Assembly (NCBI RefSeq): GCF_032335695.1
Contig: NZ_JACTOJ010000049.1
Location: 1-13,580, forward strand
Length of the DNA: 13,580 nt
Direction: 5' to 3'
Source: JACTOJ01 sp032335695
GTDB taxonomy: Bacteria; Bacillota; Clostridia; Clostridiales; Clostridiaceae
Within the stretch, counting starts at the first letter, position 1; each line of letters starts with the position of its first letter. Both the position numbers and the translations under genes were made by a program. Positions 1 to 7,545 of the stretch are shown here, one piece after another. The notes below the pieces were generated by a model that was not told the DNA's origin, did no database searches, and was given only the letters and a program-made list of their open reading frames with translations.

Positions 1-111
1 ATTATGGAACAGCTGCTACACCCGTTCCCATTCCGAACACGATGGTTAAACGCTGTATCGCCGAGAGTACTGCCCGGGTGACTGGGTGGAAGGGTAGGAC
101 GTTGCCAGGTT
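1..111 (+). rRNA. rrf: 5S ribosomal RNA, 5' end cut off by the window
   Basis: The segment holds the conserved 5S core CCCATTCCGAACACG at about 28-42, the AGTACTGCCCGGGTG stretch and the closing GTTGCCAGGT at 101-110, which would pair with the 5' end. About ten bases of the 5' strand should lie before position 1. It is the last gene of an rRNA operon whose 16S and 23S genes are expected upstream, and it is followed at once by an intrinsic terminator. Confidence 0.95.
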
Positions 112-149
112 AAAAACTGCTAAGAATAACTTAGCAGTTTTTTTGTTTT
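112..149 (+). terminator. Intrinsic terminator of the rRNA operon
   Basis: A perfect 13-bp stem is formed by 112-124 (AAAAACTGCTAAG) and 130-142, with loop AATAA, and it runs into a T-rich tract to about 149. It lies directly behind the 5S RNA. Confidence 0.92.
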
Positions 150-238
150 TTGTAATAAATATAAGCATAAAAAAATTTTCCTCACCTGATAGTTTCTCCT
201 GCATTTGCATATTTAGTAAGTGAAAGGGGATGATGAAC

Positions 239-463
239 ATGGCAGTGCAAACAACAAAGAACAGTAGTGCCATTACACTTAAGATTAAACAGGGGGTAGA
301 TGCAAAGGGAAATGACATTGTAAAATCAATTAAATTTTCTAAGGTAAAGGTGAATGCGGCAGATGAAGACGTATTTGCTATAGCAAGTGCAGTGGCAGGG
401 CTTTTGCAGTATCCTGTGGTTCAGATTTTAAGAAGCGATGACTCAGTCATCATACAAGCATAG
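239..463 (+). CDS. DUF1659 family small protein (hypothetical)
   Basis: A 74-residue protein of unknown function. The sequence resembles the DUF1659 family: a polar N-terminus, a Lys-rich centre with alternating strand pattern (SIKFSKVKV), then a helix ADEDVFAIASAVAGLLQ and a short C-terminal strand VVQILRSDDSVIIQ. ATG codons occur at 230, 233 and 239. I chose 239 because the ribosome binding site AAAGGGGA ends at 230, giving about 8 bases of spacing, whereas the earlier ATGs lie on or next to it. It is cytosolic, with no signal peptide or membrane segment. It sits 16 bases before a DUF2922 gene, a pairing familiar from Firmicutes, so the two are probably co-transcribed. Confidence 0.85.
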   Translation: MAVQTTKNSSAITLKIKQGVDAKGNDIVKSIKFSKVKVNAADEDVFAIASAVAGLLQYPVVQILRSDDSVIIQA

Positions 464-479
464 GGAGGAGTGATTTAAT

Positions 480-698
480 ATGGCAAAAACATTATCAATG
501 ACCTTTACCAATGAAGCTAATAAGAGTACCTCTTTTACCTTGGATTATATAAAAGAGGATCTTACTAATGAACAGGTATCAACAGTTATGGATCTTTTCA
601 TAAACAAAAATATTTTTTCATCCACAGGTGGAGATTTAAAAGGTAAATCTGCTGCTCAAATTGTGGATAAAAATGTGTCCAAGTTAGAACTAAAGTAG
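480..698 (+). CDS. DUF2922 family small protein (hypothetical)
   Basis: A 72-residue protein resembling the DUF2922 family: it starts with the typical strand MAKTLSMTFTNE, followed by a T/S-rich strand, a helix (LTNEQVSTVMDLFINKNIF), a glycine turn (STGGDLKG) and a C-terminal segment with the pattern AQIVDKNVSKLEL. The function is unknown. The start has a strong site GGGAGGAG at 463-470 with 9 bases of spacing; this site overlaps the stop codon of the preceding DUF1659 gene by one base, so the two are very likely translated from one mRNA. A terminator follows about 20 bases after the stop. Confidence 0.85.
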   Translation: MAKTLSMTFTNEANKSTSFTLDYIKEDLTNEQVSTVMDLFINKNIFSSTGGDLKGKSAAQIVDKNVSKLELK

Positions 699-720
699 CA
701 GACTAAAACAGAGACAATGA

Positions 721-758
721 AAAAGCAGAGAAGTCAATCAGGCTTCTCTGCTTTTTTT
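721..758 (+). terminator. Intrinsic terminator after the DUF1659/DUF2922 pair
   Basis: The left arm 721-735 (AAAAGCAGAGAAGTC) pairs with 741-755 (GGCTTCTCTGCTTTT) with one G-T wobble and loop AATCA. Seven consecutive T follow the right-arm core. It closes the two-gene unit. Confidence 0.92.
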
Positions 759-814
759 GCTTGCATATGGAATTACTCAGTAGCAACTTAAAAATATCTG
801 CATATATTAAAAAA

Positions 815-860
815 GTATATCATATACCTGTGGATATATGTAATATTGATAAAATATAGT
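815..860 (+). promoter_or_regulatory. Candidate promoter and palindromic operator upstream of the serine hydrolase gene
   Basis: TGGATA at 831-836 and TATAGT at 855-860 are separated by 18 bases and match the sigma-A consensus at 4/6 and 5/6 positions. Just upstream, 815-827 reads GTATAT-C-ATATAC, a perfect palindrome that could be an operator, although AT-rich palindromes also arise by chance. Transcription would start near 867. The leader then contains two overlapping inverted repeats, TCTAGGA (868-874) with TCCTAGA (893-899) and GATTAA (881-886) with TTAATC (901-906). This is inference from sequence only. Confidence 0.35.
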
Positions 861-935
861 AATTCAGTCTAGGAAGCATTGATTAATTAGAGTCCTAGAG
901 TTAATCTAAACATTAAAGCTAAGGGGTGTTATGGA

Positions 936-1718
936 ATGTTAAGGCATATTATTTTAGATTTTATGAAGCAAAAAAAAGTGAAGTATTCCATATATTTTAA
1001 GGATTTAAAGTCAGGCTGCCAATGCAGCATAGATGAGAAAGTAGTGGTTCCATCCGCTTCTATCATTAAATTATTTATTATGGCTAAGGCTTTTGAAACC
1101 TGTAATTCTGGCAGATGGAAGCTTAATGATAAAGTTACTGTGGAGGGAAAAAATAGGGTGCCCTACAGCATAGTGTACCTGCTTGATGAAAGCAATTCCT
1201 ATACAATACTAGATCTTATAACTCTCATGATAGTGCAAAGTGATAATAGTGCTACCAACAAGCTTATAGATATGCTTGGCATGGGAGACATAAATGATTA
1301 TATCAGCCAATTAGGCTTTAAGGATACTTTACTTCAGAGAAAAATGATGGATATGGATGCTAAGGAAAAAGGTCTTGAGAATTATACTTCCGCTCAAGAT
1401 GTAGGAAAGTTTTTAAAAATGCTTTATGATGGACAAATCATAAATAAACATTACAGTGATATGATGCTGGATATAATGAAGGAACAGTTAGATAGTTCCA
1501 TGATGAGAATAGATATTCCAGATGACATTGTAGTAGCTCATAAAACTGGAGATCTCACCAACATCAAGCACGATGCAGGAATAGTATTTACTGATAAGGA
1601 GAGCTATATTTTTGTAATGCTTACCTGGGATGCTTTAAGCGACAATTATGCTAGAAATGCTATAGGTAGTGTTTCAAAGCTTGTATATAACTATGTAGAT
1701 AATATGGGAGAAAAGTAA
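936..1718 (+). CDS. Class A beta-lactamase-like serine hydrolase, no signal peptide
   Basis: A 260-residue protein of the beta-lactamase/PBP-like fold (beta-lactamase2 type). The three active-site motifs are present in order: SIIK at residues 42-45 (nucleophile Ser42, Lys45), SDN at 102-104 and KTG at 203-205. The omega-loop region reads QRKMMDMDAKEKGLEN (134-149) and has Met two residues after Arg135, where class A enzymes carry the deacylating Glu166. It may therefore be a peptidase or esterase rather than an antibiotic-hydrolysing enzyme. The N-terminus MLRHIILDFMKQKK is not a signal peptide, so a cytosolic site is likely. AAGGGG at 921-926 with 9 bases of spacing supports the ATG at 936 over the out-of-frame ATG at 931. 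The epimerase gene starts one base after its stop, which suggests a shared role in cell-wall peptide turnover. Substrate unknown. Confidence 0.88.
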   Translation: MLRHIILDFMKQKKVKYSIYFKDLKSGCQCSIDEKVVVPSASIIKLFIMAKAFETCNSGRWKLNDKVTVEGKNRVPYSIVYLLDESNSYTILDLITLMIVQSDNSATNKLIDMLGMGDINDYISQLGFKDTLLQRKMMDMDAKEKGLENYTSAQDVGKFLKMLYDGQIINKHYSDMMLDIMKEQLDSSMMRIDIPDDIVVAHKTGDLTNIKHDAGIVFTDKESYIFVMLTWDALSDNYARNAIGSVSKLVYNYVDNMGEK

Positions 1719-1719
1719 T

Positions 1720-2802
1720 ATGAAGATTGTGGATATAAAAATAAAATTTATTTCAGTTCCTCTTAAGAGACCTTTCAAAACTGCGCTTAGAACAGTTAAT
1801 AGTGTGGAAGATCCTATTGTGACTATAATAACTGACACTGGCAATGTGGGCTATGGTGAAGCACCTCCCACTGCGGTGATAACAGGGGATACTACAGGCT
1901 CGATTCTATCTGCGGTGGAGATAATCAAAAAATCTATAATAGGTATGGATATAGAAAATATAGAAGAAATAATGCTTACGCTAAATAAGTGCATTGTTAA
2001 AAATACCAGCGCAAAGGCTGCGGTTGATATAGCTGTCTATGATTTATATGGACAGCTATACAATGCACCTTTATACAAGCTTCTAGGCGGATATAGAAAA
2101 GAAATAGTAACAGACATAACTATAAGTGTTAACTCACCGGAGGAAATGGCTGAGGACAGCATTGATGCCATAAATAGAGGATATAGAACCCTTAAGGTAA
2201 AGGTGGGGAAGGATAGTGAGCTTGATATAAAGAGGCTTCAAGCTATAAGAAAAGTTGTGGGACAAGATGTTGATTTAAGAATAGATGCAAACCAGGGTTG
2301 GAAGCCTAAAGAGGCAGTAAGGATATTAAGGGGGATGGAGGACTTAGGATTAAATATAGAATTTGTGGAGCAGCCCGTAGAAGCTCATGATATTGAAGGC
2401 TTGAAATTTGTTTCAGATAATGTGTTTACACCGGTTATGGCGGATGAAAGTGTATTTTTACCTATGGACGCATTAAAAATAATGCAAAATAGAGCTGCTG
2501 ATCTCATAAATATTAAATTAATGAAAACCGGAGGAATATACAATGCATTAAAAATATGTTCATTAGCAGAGATATATGGAGTAGAGTGCATGATAGGCTG
2601 TATGCTGGAAGCTAAAGTCAGTGTAACTGCAGCTGTGCAGCTAGCAGCAGCTAAGAGTATAATAACCAAAATCGATTTAGATGGTCCCGTACTTTGCAGC
2701 GAAGATCCCGTAGATGGAGGAGCTATATTTGATGAAAGTGTAATAACTCTTCAGCAGGGGGCAGGACTAGGAATAACAGGTATAAAATATGCAGGGGATT
2801 AA
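1720..2802 (+). CDS. ykfB: Dipeptide epimerase (L-Ala-D/L-Glu epimerase)
   Basis: A 360-residue enolase-superfamily enzyme of the muconate-lactonizing subgroup. It is expected to convert L-Ala-D-Glu, from murein peptides, to L-Ala-L-Glu in the cytosol using a Mg2+ ion. The N-terminal capping domain spans about 1-125, followed by the barrel. Catalytic features are visible: KVK at 159-161, metal ligands Asp189 (DANQ), Glu217 (EQP) and Asp242 (ADES), the second-face Lys266 (IKLMK), and Asp319/Asp321 in IDLDGP. Their spacing follows the B. subtilis Ala-Glu epimerase, where the Asp-x-Asp pair binds the dipeptide amino group. Length is normal for the family. The start has GGGAG at 1706-1710, inside the end of the upstream gene, so translation is probably coupled. 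The dipeptidase gene overlaps its last 14 bases. Specificity for another dipeptide cannot be excluded. Confidence 0.93.
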   Translation: MKIVDIKIKFISVPLKRPFKTALRTVNSVEDPIVTIITDTGNVGYGEAPPTAVITGDTTGSILSAVEIIKKSIIGMDIENIEEIMLTLNKCIVKNTSAKAAVDIAVYDLYGQLYNAPLYKLLGGYRKEIVTDITISVNSPEEMAEDSIDAINRGYRTLKVKVGKDSELDIKRLQAIRKVVGQDVDLRIDANQGWKPKEAVRILRGMEDLGLNIEFVEQPVEAHDIEGLKFVSDNVFTPVMADESVFLPMDALKIMQNRAADLINIKLMKTGGIYNALKICSLAEIYGVECMIGCMLEAKVSVTAAVQLAAAKSIITKIDLDGPVLCSEDPVDGGAIFDESVITLQQGAGLGITGIKYAGD

Positions 2803-3370
2803 GAATATAAATGGATTGGTAAATGTGTGCGATATAGATGATGGTTTTATTATCGATCTGAGGTACGCTAAAGAAAACAATTTTACTAGGAAAAAAATCT
2901 ATCCTGCAGAGGTGTGTGTGCTGCAAGAAGAGACTGCTTTAAAGCTTTCAAGGGCAAACAGGGATTTTAAAGAGCTGGGATTAAAAATAAAGGTATGGGA
3001 TGCTTACAGGCCCATATATGTGCAAAGAATATTTTGGGATATGGTTAGAGATGATCGCTTCGTGGCAAATCCTAATAAAAATGCTTCAAGACATAACAGG
3101 GGTACCGCTGTGGATATAACTCTTGTGAAAGAAAACGGGGAAGAGCTAAGAATGCCATCAGAGTTTGATGATTTTTCAGAAAAAGCCTATAGAAATTACA
3201 AATTCATGAGCAGTGAAGAAAGAGATAATTTAAATCTTATGACGGAGATTATGCTTTCAAATGGTTTTTTAATCATTGATACGGAGTGGTGGCATTTCGA
3301 AGATGATGCTTATAAAAAATATGATATTTACAATATAGATTTAGACCAGTTTATTAGAGTTAAAAAATAG
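2789..3370 (+). CDS. ddpX: D-alanyl-D-alanine dipeptidase (VanX/DdpX family, peptidase M15D)
   Basis: A 193-residue zinc peptidase expected to cleave D-Ala-D-Ala. The family signature is complete: zinc ligands His102 and Asp109 in SRHNRGTAVD, catalytic Glu166 and ligand His169 in TEWWH, and the transition-state Arg74 in DAYRP. There is no signal peptide, so it should act in the cytosol. The ATG at 2789 overlaps the epimerase gene by 14 bases and has only a weak ribosome binding site (AACAGG, about 2775-2780); translation may depend on coupling, or a downstream TTG or GTG could be used. Next to an epimerase and a peptide importer it resembles E. coli ddpX, which lies beside ddpABCDF. No vanH or D-Ala-D-Lac ligase gene is present, so a role in vancomycin resistance is not indicated. 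Confidence 0.92.
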   Translation: MQGIKNINGLVNVCDIDDGFIIDLRYAKENNFTRKKIYPAEVCVLQEETALKLSRANRDFKELGLKIKVWDAYRPIYVQRIFWDMVRDDRFVANPNKNASRHNRGTAVDITLVKENGEELRMPSEFDDFSEKAYRNYKFMSSEERDNLNLMTEIMLSNGFLIIDTEWWHFEDDAYKKYDIYNIDLDQFIRVKK

Positions 3371-3669
3371 CTTGGTTTTAATTTGATAAAATGGGTGCCG
3401 ATGTATTGGTTTAAATTTTACTTTTATCAATAATTATACATGAATATGAGTGGATTTATAAATAGACATAAATTTTTCCTGTAAGGCTCTTTAATAAAAA
3501 ATATAATATACAATTACTATAATATAAATTTAAGGCGTGTAATTTGGGGTTATTACGCAGGTAAATTGTTATTAAACATCTATTTTATATTGAGATAACT
3601 AGATGGAACTTACATGAATTAAATATAAGATAGATGAATATTTATGCATTTAAAAATAGGGGGTAAGTC
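3371..3669 (+). other. AT-rich intergenic region before oppA
   Basis: These 299 bases hold no gene I can support. A 9-bp inverted repeat, TTGATAAAA (3383-3391) with TTTTATCAA (3422-3430), lies just after the dipeptidase gene, but its 30-base loop and lack of a T tract argue against a simple terminator. Two TATAAT hexamers occur at 3502-3507 and 3518-3523, neither with a good -35 box at the proper distance. A promoter for the opp operon is probably here, but I cannot fix it. The ribosome binding site AGGGGGT ends a few bases before the oppA start at 3670. Confidence 0.5.
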
Positions 3670-5523
3670 ATGAAAAAAGCATTTATTTTAGCTATGACAG
3701 CTATTCTTACAGTTTCCGTCCTTGCAGGCTGTGGGAAAAAAACAAAAAAAGATGATGAAAGCAATGTAAAGCAAGAATACTCAACAGTATATTCAGGGGA
3801 ACTTACTACACTAAATTATTTAATTACATCTCAGGAAAATGAATTTGCAGCAGATGCAAATTTGGTGGATTCTCTAACAGAATATGATAAATACGGAGTT
3901 ATCAAGCCAGCTTTAGCTACCAGCTGGACCCAATCTTCCGATGGTCTTACATGGACTTTTAATTTAAGAAAAGGTGTAAAGTGGATGACCTATGACGGAA
4001 AAGAGTATGATGAACTTCAGGCTCAGGACTTTGTAGATTCTCTTAAGTATGTATTGGATAAGAAAAATAATTCCGATACAGCTAATGTAGCTTACAGCGT
4101 AATAAAAAATGGTGAAAAATATTATAACGGAGAAATAACAGATTTTTCTCAAGTAGGTGTAAAAGCTAAGGATAAATATACTTTGGAATACACCTTAGAA
4201 AAGCCTACACCTTACTTTTTGTCCATGCTGACCTATGTCTGTTTCTTCCCTGTAAATGGTAAATTCCTTCAGGAGACAGGCTCTAAATTTGGGACTGACA
4301 ATAAAACGCTCCTTTATAATGGTGCTTATATATTAAAAACCTTTGAACCACAGAACTCTAGGGTTTTTGAAGCAAATGATAATTATTGGGATAAAAATAA
4401 CGTATTTATAAAGAAGCTAACATATACTTATAACAAGGAAGCAGACACGCTTGGACCAGAGCTTTTCACAAGAGGACAGATTACAGATGCCAGCATACCC
4501 ACAGCTTCCATAGATGAATGGATGAAGGACGCTACTAAAAAAGATTCAGTAAGACCGGCATCTACTAATTTCTACTCATATTTTTATGCCTTCAACTTCA
4601 ATCCAAAATATGATGCTAAATATGAGCCGGATAATTGGAAGGCAGCCGTAAATAATATAGATTTCAGAAAGGCTTTAGCTTATGGATTAGATAAGAAGGC
4701 AGCAATGCTTACTTCGGAGCCTTACGAACCGGATAGAAGATTAAGCAATACTATAACTCCTGCAAACTTTGTAGATGTTAAGGGTACAGATTATACAAAG
4801 CTTGGCTCACTAGGCAAAATATCAGGGACAAGTACCTTTGATGAGAGCAAAGCAAAGGAATATAAGGCAAAGGCTATGCAGGAATTACAGGGAAAAGTTA
4901 AATTCCCAGTACAGGTGGTTATGCCTTACAACACTGGAACTTCAGATTGGACAAACAGAGCGCAGGTTGTTCAGCAGCAGATGGAAAAGCTATTAGGAAC
5001 AGATTTTATAAAAATAGTACCAGTACCATACCCACCATCTGGTTTCTTGAAAGCTACAAGAAGAGCAGGAAACTACTCCTTCATGGAATGTAACTGGGGA
5101 CCTGACTATGCAGACCCACAGACCTATACTGATCCATTTACTGAAGAATCAAACTACAACTGGATAAGTATGGCTGAAGGTTACGCAGACACTAATGGAA
5201 AGAGCAAATACGAAAATATGGTAGAGGAAGCTAAAAATGAAAGATTGGATGTAGCAAAGAGAGACAACCTTTTTGCAGAGGCTGAAGCTTACCTCATAGA
5301 TCAGGCTTTTGTAGTTCCATATGCAGTGGGCGGCGGCGGATTTATAGCTTCTAAGCTGGATCCATTTTCAGCAGCATATTCACCTTTTGGAGTTTCAAGC
5401 TTAAAGTTTAAAGGACAAAAGGTTATGGCTAAACCAATGAACACAGAAACTTATAAGACAGAATTTGCTAAGTGGCAGAAAGAAAGAGCAGATGCACTTA
5501 AAAAGGCTGAAACCACAAAGTAA
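3670..5523 (+). CDS. oppA: Oligopeptide ABC transporter substrate-binding lipoprotein
   Basis: A 617-residue solute-binding protein of family 5 (OppA/DppE type). The N-terminus MKKAFILAMTAILTVSVLAG is a lipoprotein signal with lipobox LAGC at 18-21, so Cys21 is lipidated and the protein is tethered to the outer face of the membrane. A short charged linker follows. The family signature lies around residues 80-105, with PALATSW followed by W-T-F-x-L-R-x-G-V-K-W. The C-terminal lobe contains the usual SBP_5 pattern with ECNWGPDYADPQTYTDPF. Length is at the upper end of the family and matches peptide binders. It is the first gene of oppABCDF-ldcA. Context suggests murein peptides as cargo, but specificity cannot be read from sequence. 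A hairpin after its stop may keep its mRNA level above that of the downstream genes. Confidence 0.93.
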   Translation: MKKAFILAMTAILTVSVLAGCGKKTKKDDESNVKQEYSTVYSGELTTLNYLITSQENEFAADANLVDSLTEYDKYGVIKPALATSWTQSSDGLTWTFNLRKGVKWMTYDGKEYDELQAQDFVDSLKYVLDKKNNSDTANVAYSVIKNGEKYYNGEITDFSQVGVKAKDKYTLEYTLEKPTPYFLSMLTYVCFFPVNGKFLQETGSKFGTDNKTLLYNGAYILKTFEPQNSRVFEANDNYWDKNNVFIKKLTYTYNKEADTLGPELFTRGQITDASIPTASIDEWMKDATKKDSVRPASTNFYSYFYAFNFNPKYDAKYEPDNWKAAVNNIDFRKALAYGLDKKAAMLTSEPYEPDRRLSNTITPANFVDVKGTDYTKLGSLGKISGTSTFDESKAKEYKAKAMQELQGKVKFPVQVVMPYNTGTSDWTNRAQVVQQQMEKLLGTDFIKIVPVPYPPSGFLKATRRAGNYSFMECNWGPDYADPQTYTDPFTEESNYNWISMAEGYADTNGKSKYENMVEEAKNERLDVAKRDNLFAEAEAYLIDQAFVVPYAVGGGGFIASKLDPFSAAYSPFGVSSLKFKGQKVMAKPMNTETYKTEFAKWQKERADALKKAETTK

Positions 5524-5536
5524 GCACATTTCATAG

Positions 5537-5570
5537 GCAGGGATAGCTGTAGGGTTATCCTTGCTTTCTA
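5537..5570 (+). terminator. Intercistronic hairpin between oppA and oppB
   Basis: The left arm 5537-5547 (GCAGGGATAGC) pairs with 5554-5564 (GTTATCCTTGC), an 11-bp stem with two G-T wobbles and loop TGTAGG, followed by only TTTCT. The weak T tract suggests partial termination or 3'-end protection rather than a full stop. Such elements are common after binding-protein genes and allow excess binding protein over permease. Whether it terminates is not certain. Confidence 0.6.
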
Positions 5571-5610
5571 TATTAATTAACCAAGCGTTTTATAGAGGAG
5601 GCTCATAAAG

Positions 5611-6555
5611 ATGGTTAAATACCTTTCAAAAAAATTAGCGCAGTCTATATTCACTCTATTCATAGTAATCTCCATAGTATTTCTTCTCATGAGACTCATG
5701 CCGGAAGAGGGATACTTTGGTCAAGGCTATGATAAATTAGCTCCTGCCCAAAGAGAAAACATTTTAAGAAACCTAGGTCTTAGGGATCCTTGGTACATAC
5801 AGCTTACACATTTTTATAAAAATCTCTTCAAAGGTAATTTAGGAACTTCCATAACTTATAGACCTAATGTACCTGTGGCAGAAATAATAGGGCCTAAAAT
5901 AACCTATTCTCTTTATTTTGGTATGGCAGCTCTTGCCATATCCATAGTAGCTGGTATAGCTCTAGGCATACTTATGGCAAAAAGCAAGAATAAGCTGTGG
6001 GATAAGCTAGGAAATGGATACATAGTATTTATAAATGCGGTGCCGGCGGCGGTATACTACCTTTTTATACAGCTATATGCCACTGGTATTTTGAAGCTGC
6101 CCATACTATTTGACAAGGATGATCCCAGCAGCTGGATTTTACCTGTGCTTTCCATGGCATTATCAAGCACTGCAGGCTACGCTATGTGGATGAGAAGATA
6201 CATGGTAGATGAAATGAATAAGGATTACATCAAGCTGGCAAGAGCTAAGGGGTTAAGCAGCAGCGAGATAATGGTAAAGCATGTTTTAAAAAATGCTATA
6301 GTTCCTATGGCTCAGTACTTCCCAACTTCTCTTTTGTATACGGTAGCAGGCTCCATATATATTGAATCCCTATATTCCATACCTGGCATGGGAGGACTTT
6401 TAGTAGATACAATACAAAGACAGGACAACTCCATAGTTCAAATATTAGTTTTGATATATTCCTCCTTAGGCATTATTGGATTATTCTTAGGAGACATACT
6501 TATGGCAGCTATAGATCCACGTATTAAGCTAGCTAAGCAAGGAGGTACAAGATGA
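5611..6555 (+). CDS. oppB: Oligopeptide ABC transporter permease OppB
   Basis: A 314-residue inner-membrane permease of the binding-protein-dependent transport family. The first membrane segment is at about 13-30 (IFTLFIVISIVFLLMRLMP), a long external loop runs to about 95, and further segments follow near 100-122, 135-160, 175-192, 232-250 and 275-300. The EAA loop that contacts the ATPases is at about 205-234, containing DYIKLARAKGL. GAGGAGG before the ATG at 5611 is a strong ribosome binding site. Its stop overlaps the oppC start by four bases (ATGA), the usual sign of translational coupling. It forms the transport channel together with OppC. Confidence 0.93.
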   Translation: MVKYLSKKLAQSIFTLFIVISIVFLLMRLMPEEGYFGQGYDKLAPAQRENILRNLGLRDPWYIQLTHFYKNLFKGNLGTSITYRPNVPVAEIIGPKITYSLYFGMAALAISIVAGIALGILMAKSKNKLWDKLGNGYIVFINAVPAAVYYLFIQLYATGILKLPILFDKDDPSSWILPVLSMALSSTAGYAMWMRRYMVDEMNKDYIKLARAKGLSSSEIMVKHVLKNAIVPMAQYFPTSLLYTVAGSIYIESLYSIPGMGGLLVDTIQRQDNSIVQILVLIYSSLGIIGLFLGDILMAAIDPRIKLAKQGGTR

Positions 6556-7523
6556 GTAGTAATGCAAAGATTGAAAAAGTTTCAGAGGGCATAGATGAAA
6601 GCCTTTTTGAGTTTGCAGAATATGATGTAAATAAAGGAGAAAAAAACGCATATTCAAATTACTCCTATTGGCGTTCCACCCTACAAGCCTTTTTAAAGAA
6701 TAGAGTTGCCGCAGCTTTATTAATATTGATGCTGGTGATTATATTATTTACACTGATACAGCCATTTTTACCCAATCAGAAGCTTCCTACAAAGATATAC
6801 CTAGATCCTAAAACAGGCATGCAGCTTAGAAATCATGCACCTGATGGACAGTATTGGTTCGGCACCAATTCCATAGGACAGGATCTTTGGGCTAGAATCT
6901 GGAGCGGCACCAGAACCTCTCTTCTTATAGGGCTTTTAGCAGGACTTTGGCAGGCGCTGATCGGAATAAGCATAGGCTGCCTATGGGGCTATGTGAGAAA
7001 GCTGGATTTTATAATAACTCAGATTTACAACCTTATAGATAATATACCTACTACTATAATAATGATATTAATGGCCTATATCCTTCATCCAAGCATAAGC
7101 ACTTTAGTTATAGCCATGTGCCTTACCAACTGGCTTTCCATGGCTAGATTCGTAAGAAATCAGATACTAATAATCAGAGACAGGGAATATAATCTGGCCT
7201 CTAGATGCTTGGGCACACCAGTGAGAAAAATCATTTTAAAGAATCTTCTTCCTTATTTGGTATCAGTTATAATGCTTCAGATGGCTCTTGCCATACCTAA
7301 TGCCATAGGTTCAGAGGTATTTTTAACTTATATAGGTCTGGGACTTCCTCTAAGCATGCCTTCTCTTGGTAATCTTATAAATGAAGGAAGAGCTATAATG
7401 ATGGTTTCATCCTTAAGGTATCAGCTCATATTTCCTGCAGCAGTGCTGTCTCTTATAACCATATCCTTCTATGTTATAGGAAATGCCTTTGCAGATGCTT
7501 CTGATCCAAGAAGCCATGTATAG
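6552..7523 (+). CDS. oppC: Oligopeptide ABC transporter permease OppC
   Basis: A 323-residue permease, partner of OppB. It has an extended cytosolic N-terminus (about 1-50), a first membrane segment at about 52-72, and the OppC signature FGTNSIGQDLWARIWSG at 103-119, followed by membrane segments. The EAA loop is at about 210-232 (REYNLASRCLG), and the C-terminus ends with the family hallmark ADASDPR (314-320). GGAGG at 6541-6545 lies inside the end of oppB. The C-terminal DPR ending shows that the gene is intact. Confidence 0.93.
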   Translation: MSSNAKIEKVSEGIDESLFEFAEYDVNKGEKNAYSNYSYWRSTLQAFLKNRVAAALLILMLVIILFTLIQPFLPNQKLPTKIYLDPKTGMQLRNHAPDGQYWFGTNSIGQDLWARIWSGTRTSLLIGLLAGLWQALIGISIGCLWGYVRKLDFIITQIYNLIDNIPTTIIMILMAYILHPSISTLVIAMCLTNWLSMARFVRNQILIIRDREYNLASRCLGTPVRKIILKNLLPYLVSVIMLQMALAIPNAIGSEVFLTYIGLGLPLSMPSLGNLINEGRAIMMVSSLRYQLIFPAAVLSLITISFYVIGNAFADASDPRSHV

Positions 7524-7545
7524 TGAAGAGAAAGGAGGGTTATTT

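Noticed and set aside
46..318. Minus-strand ORF of 90 residues over the 5S rRNA, terminator and start of the DUF1659 gene
   Set aside because: It runs antisense through a structural RNA and a well-supported gene, and has no ribosome binding site or family match.
2789..3370. Vancomycin resistance cluster suggested by the VanX homologue
   Set aside because: No VanH, VanA/B ligase or VanRS genes are nearby; the neighbours point to peptide recycling.
3383..3430. Inverted repeat after the dipeptidase gene as a terminator
   Set aside because: The nine-base arms are AT-rich, the loop is 30 bases and no T tract follows, so it is kept only as a note in the intergenic entry.
7483..7545. Upstream extension of oppD by 21 codons overlapping oppC
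   Set aside because: A strong AAAGGAGGG site sits correctly before the ATG at 7546, and the extension does not match the OppD N-terminus.
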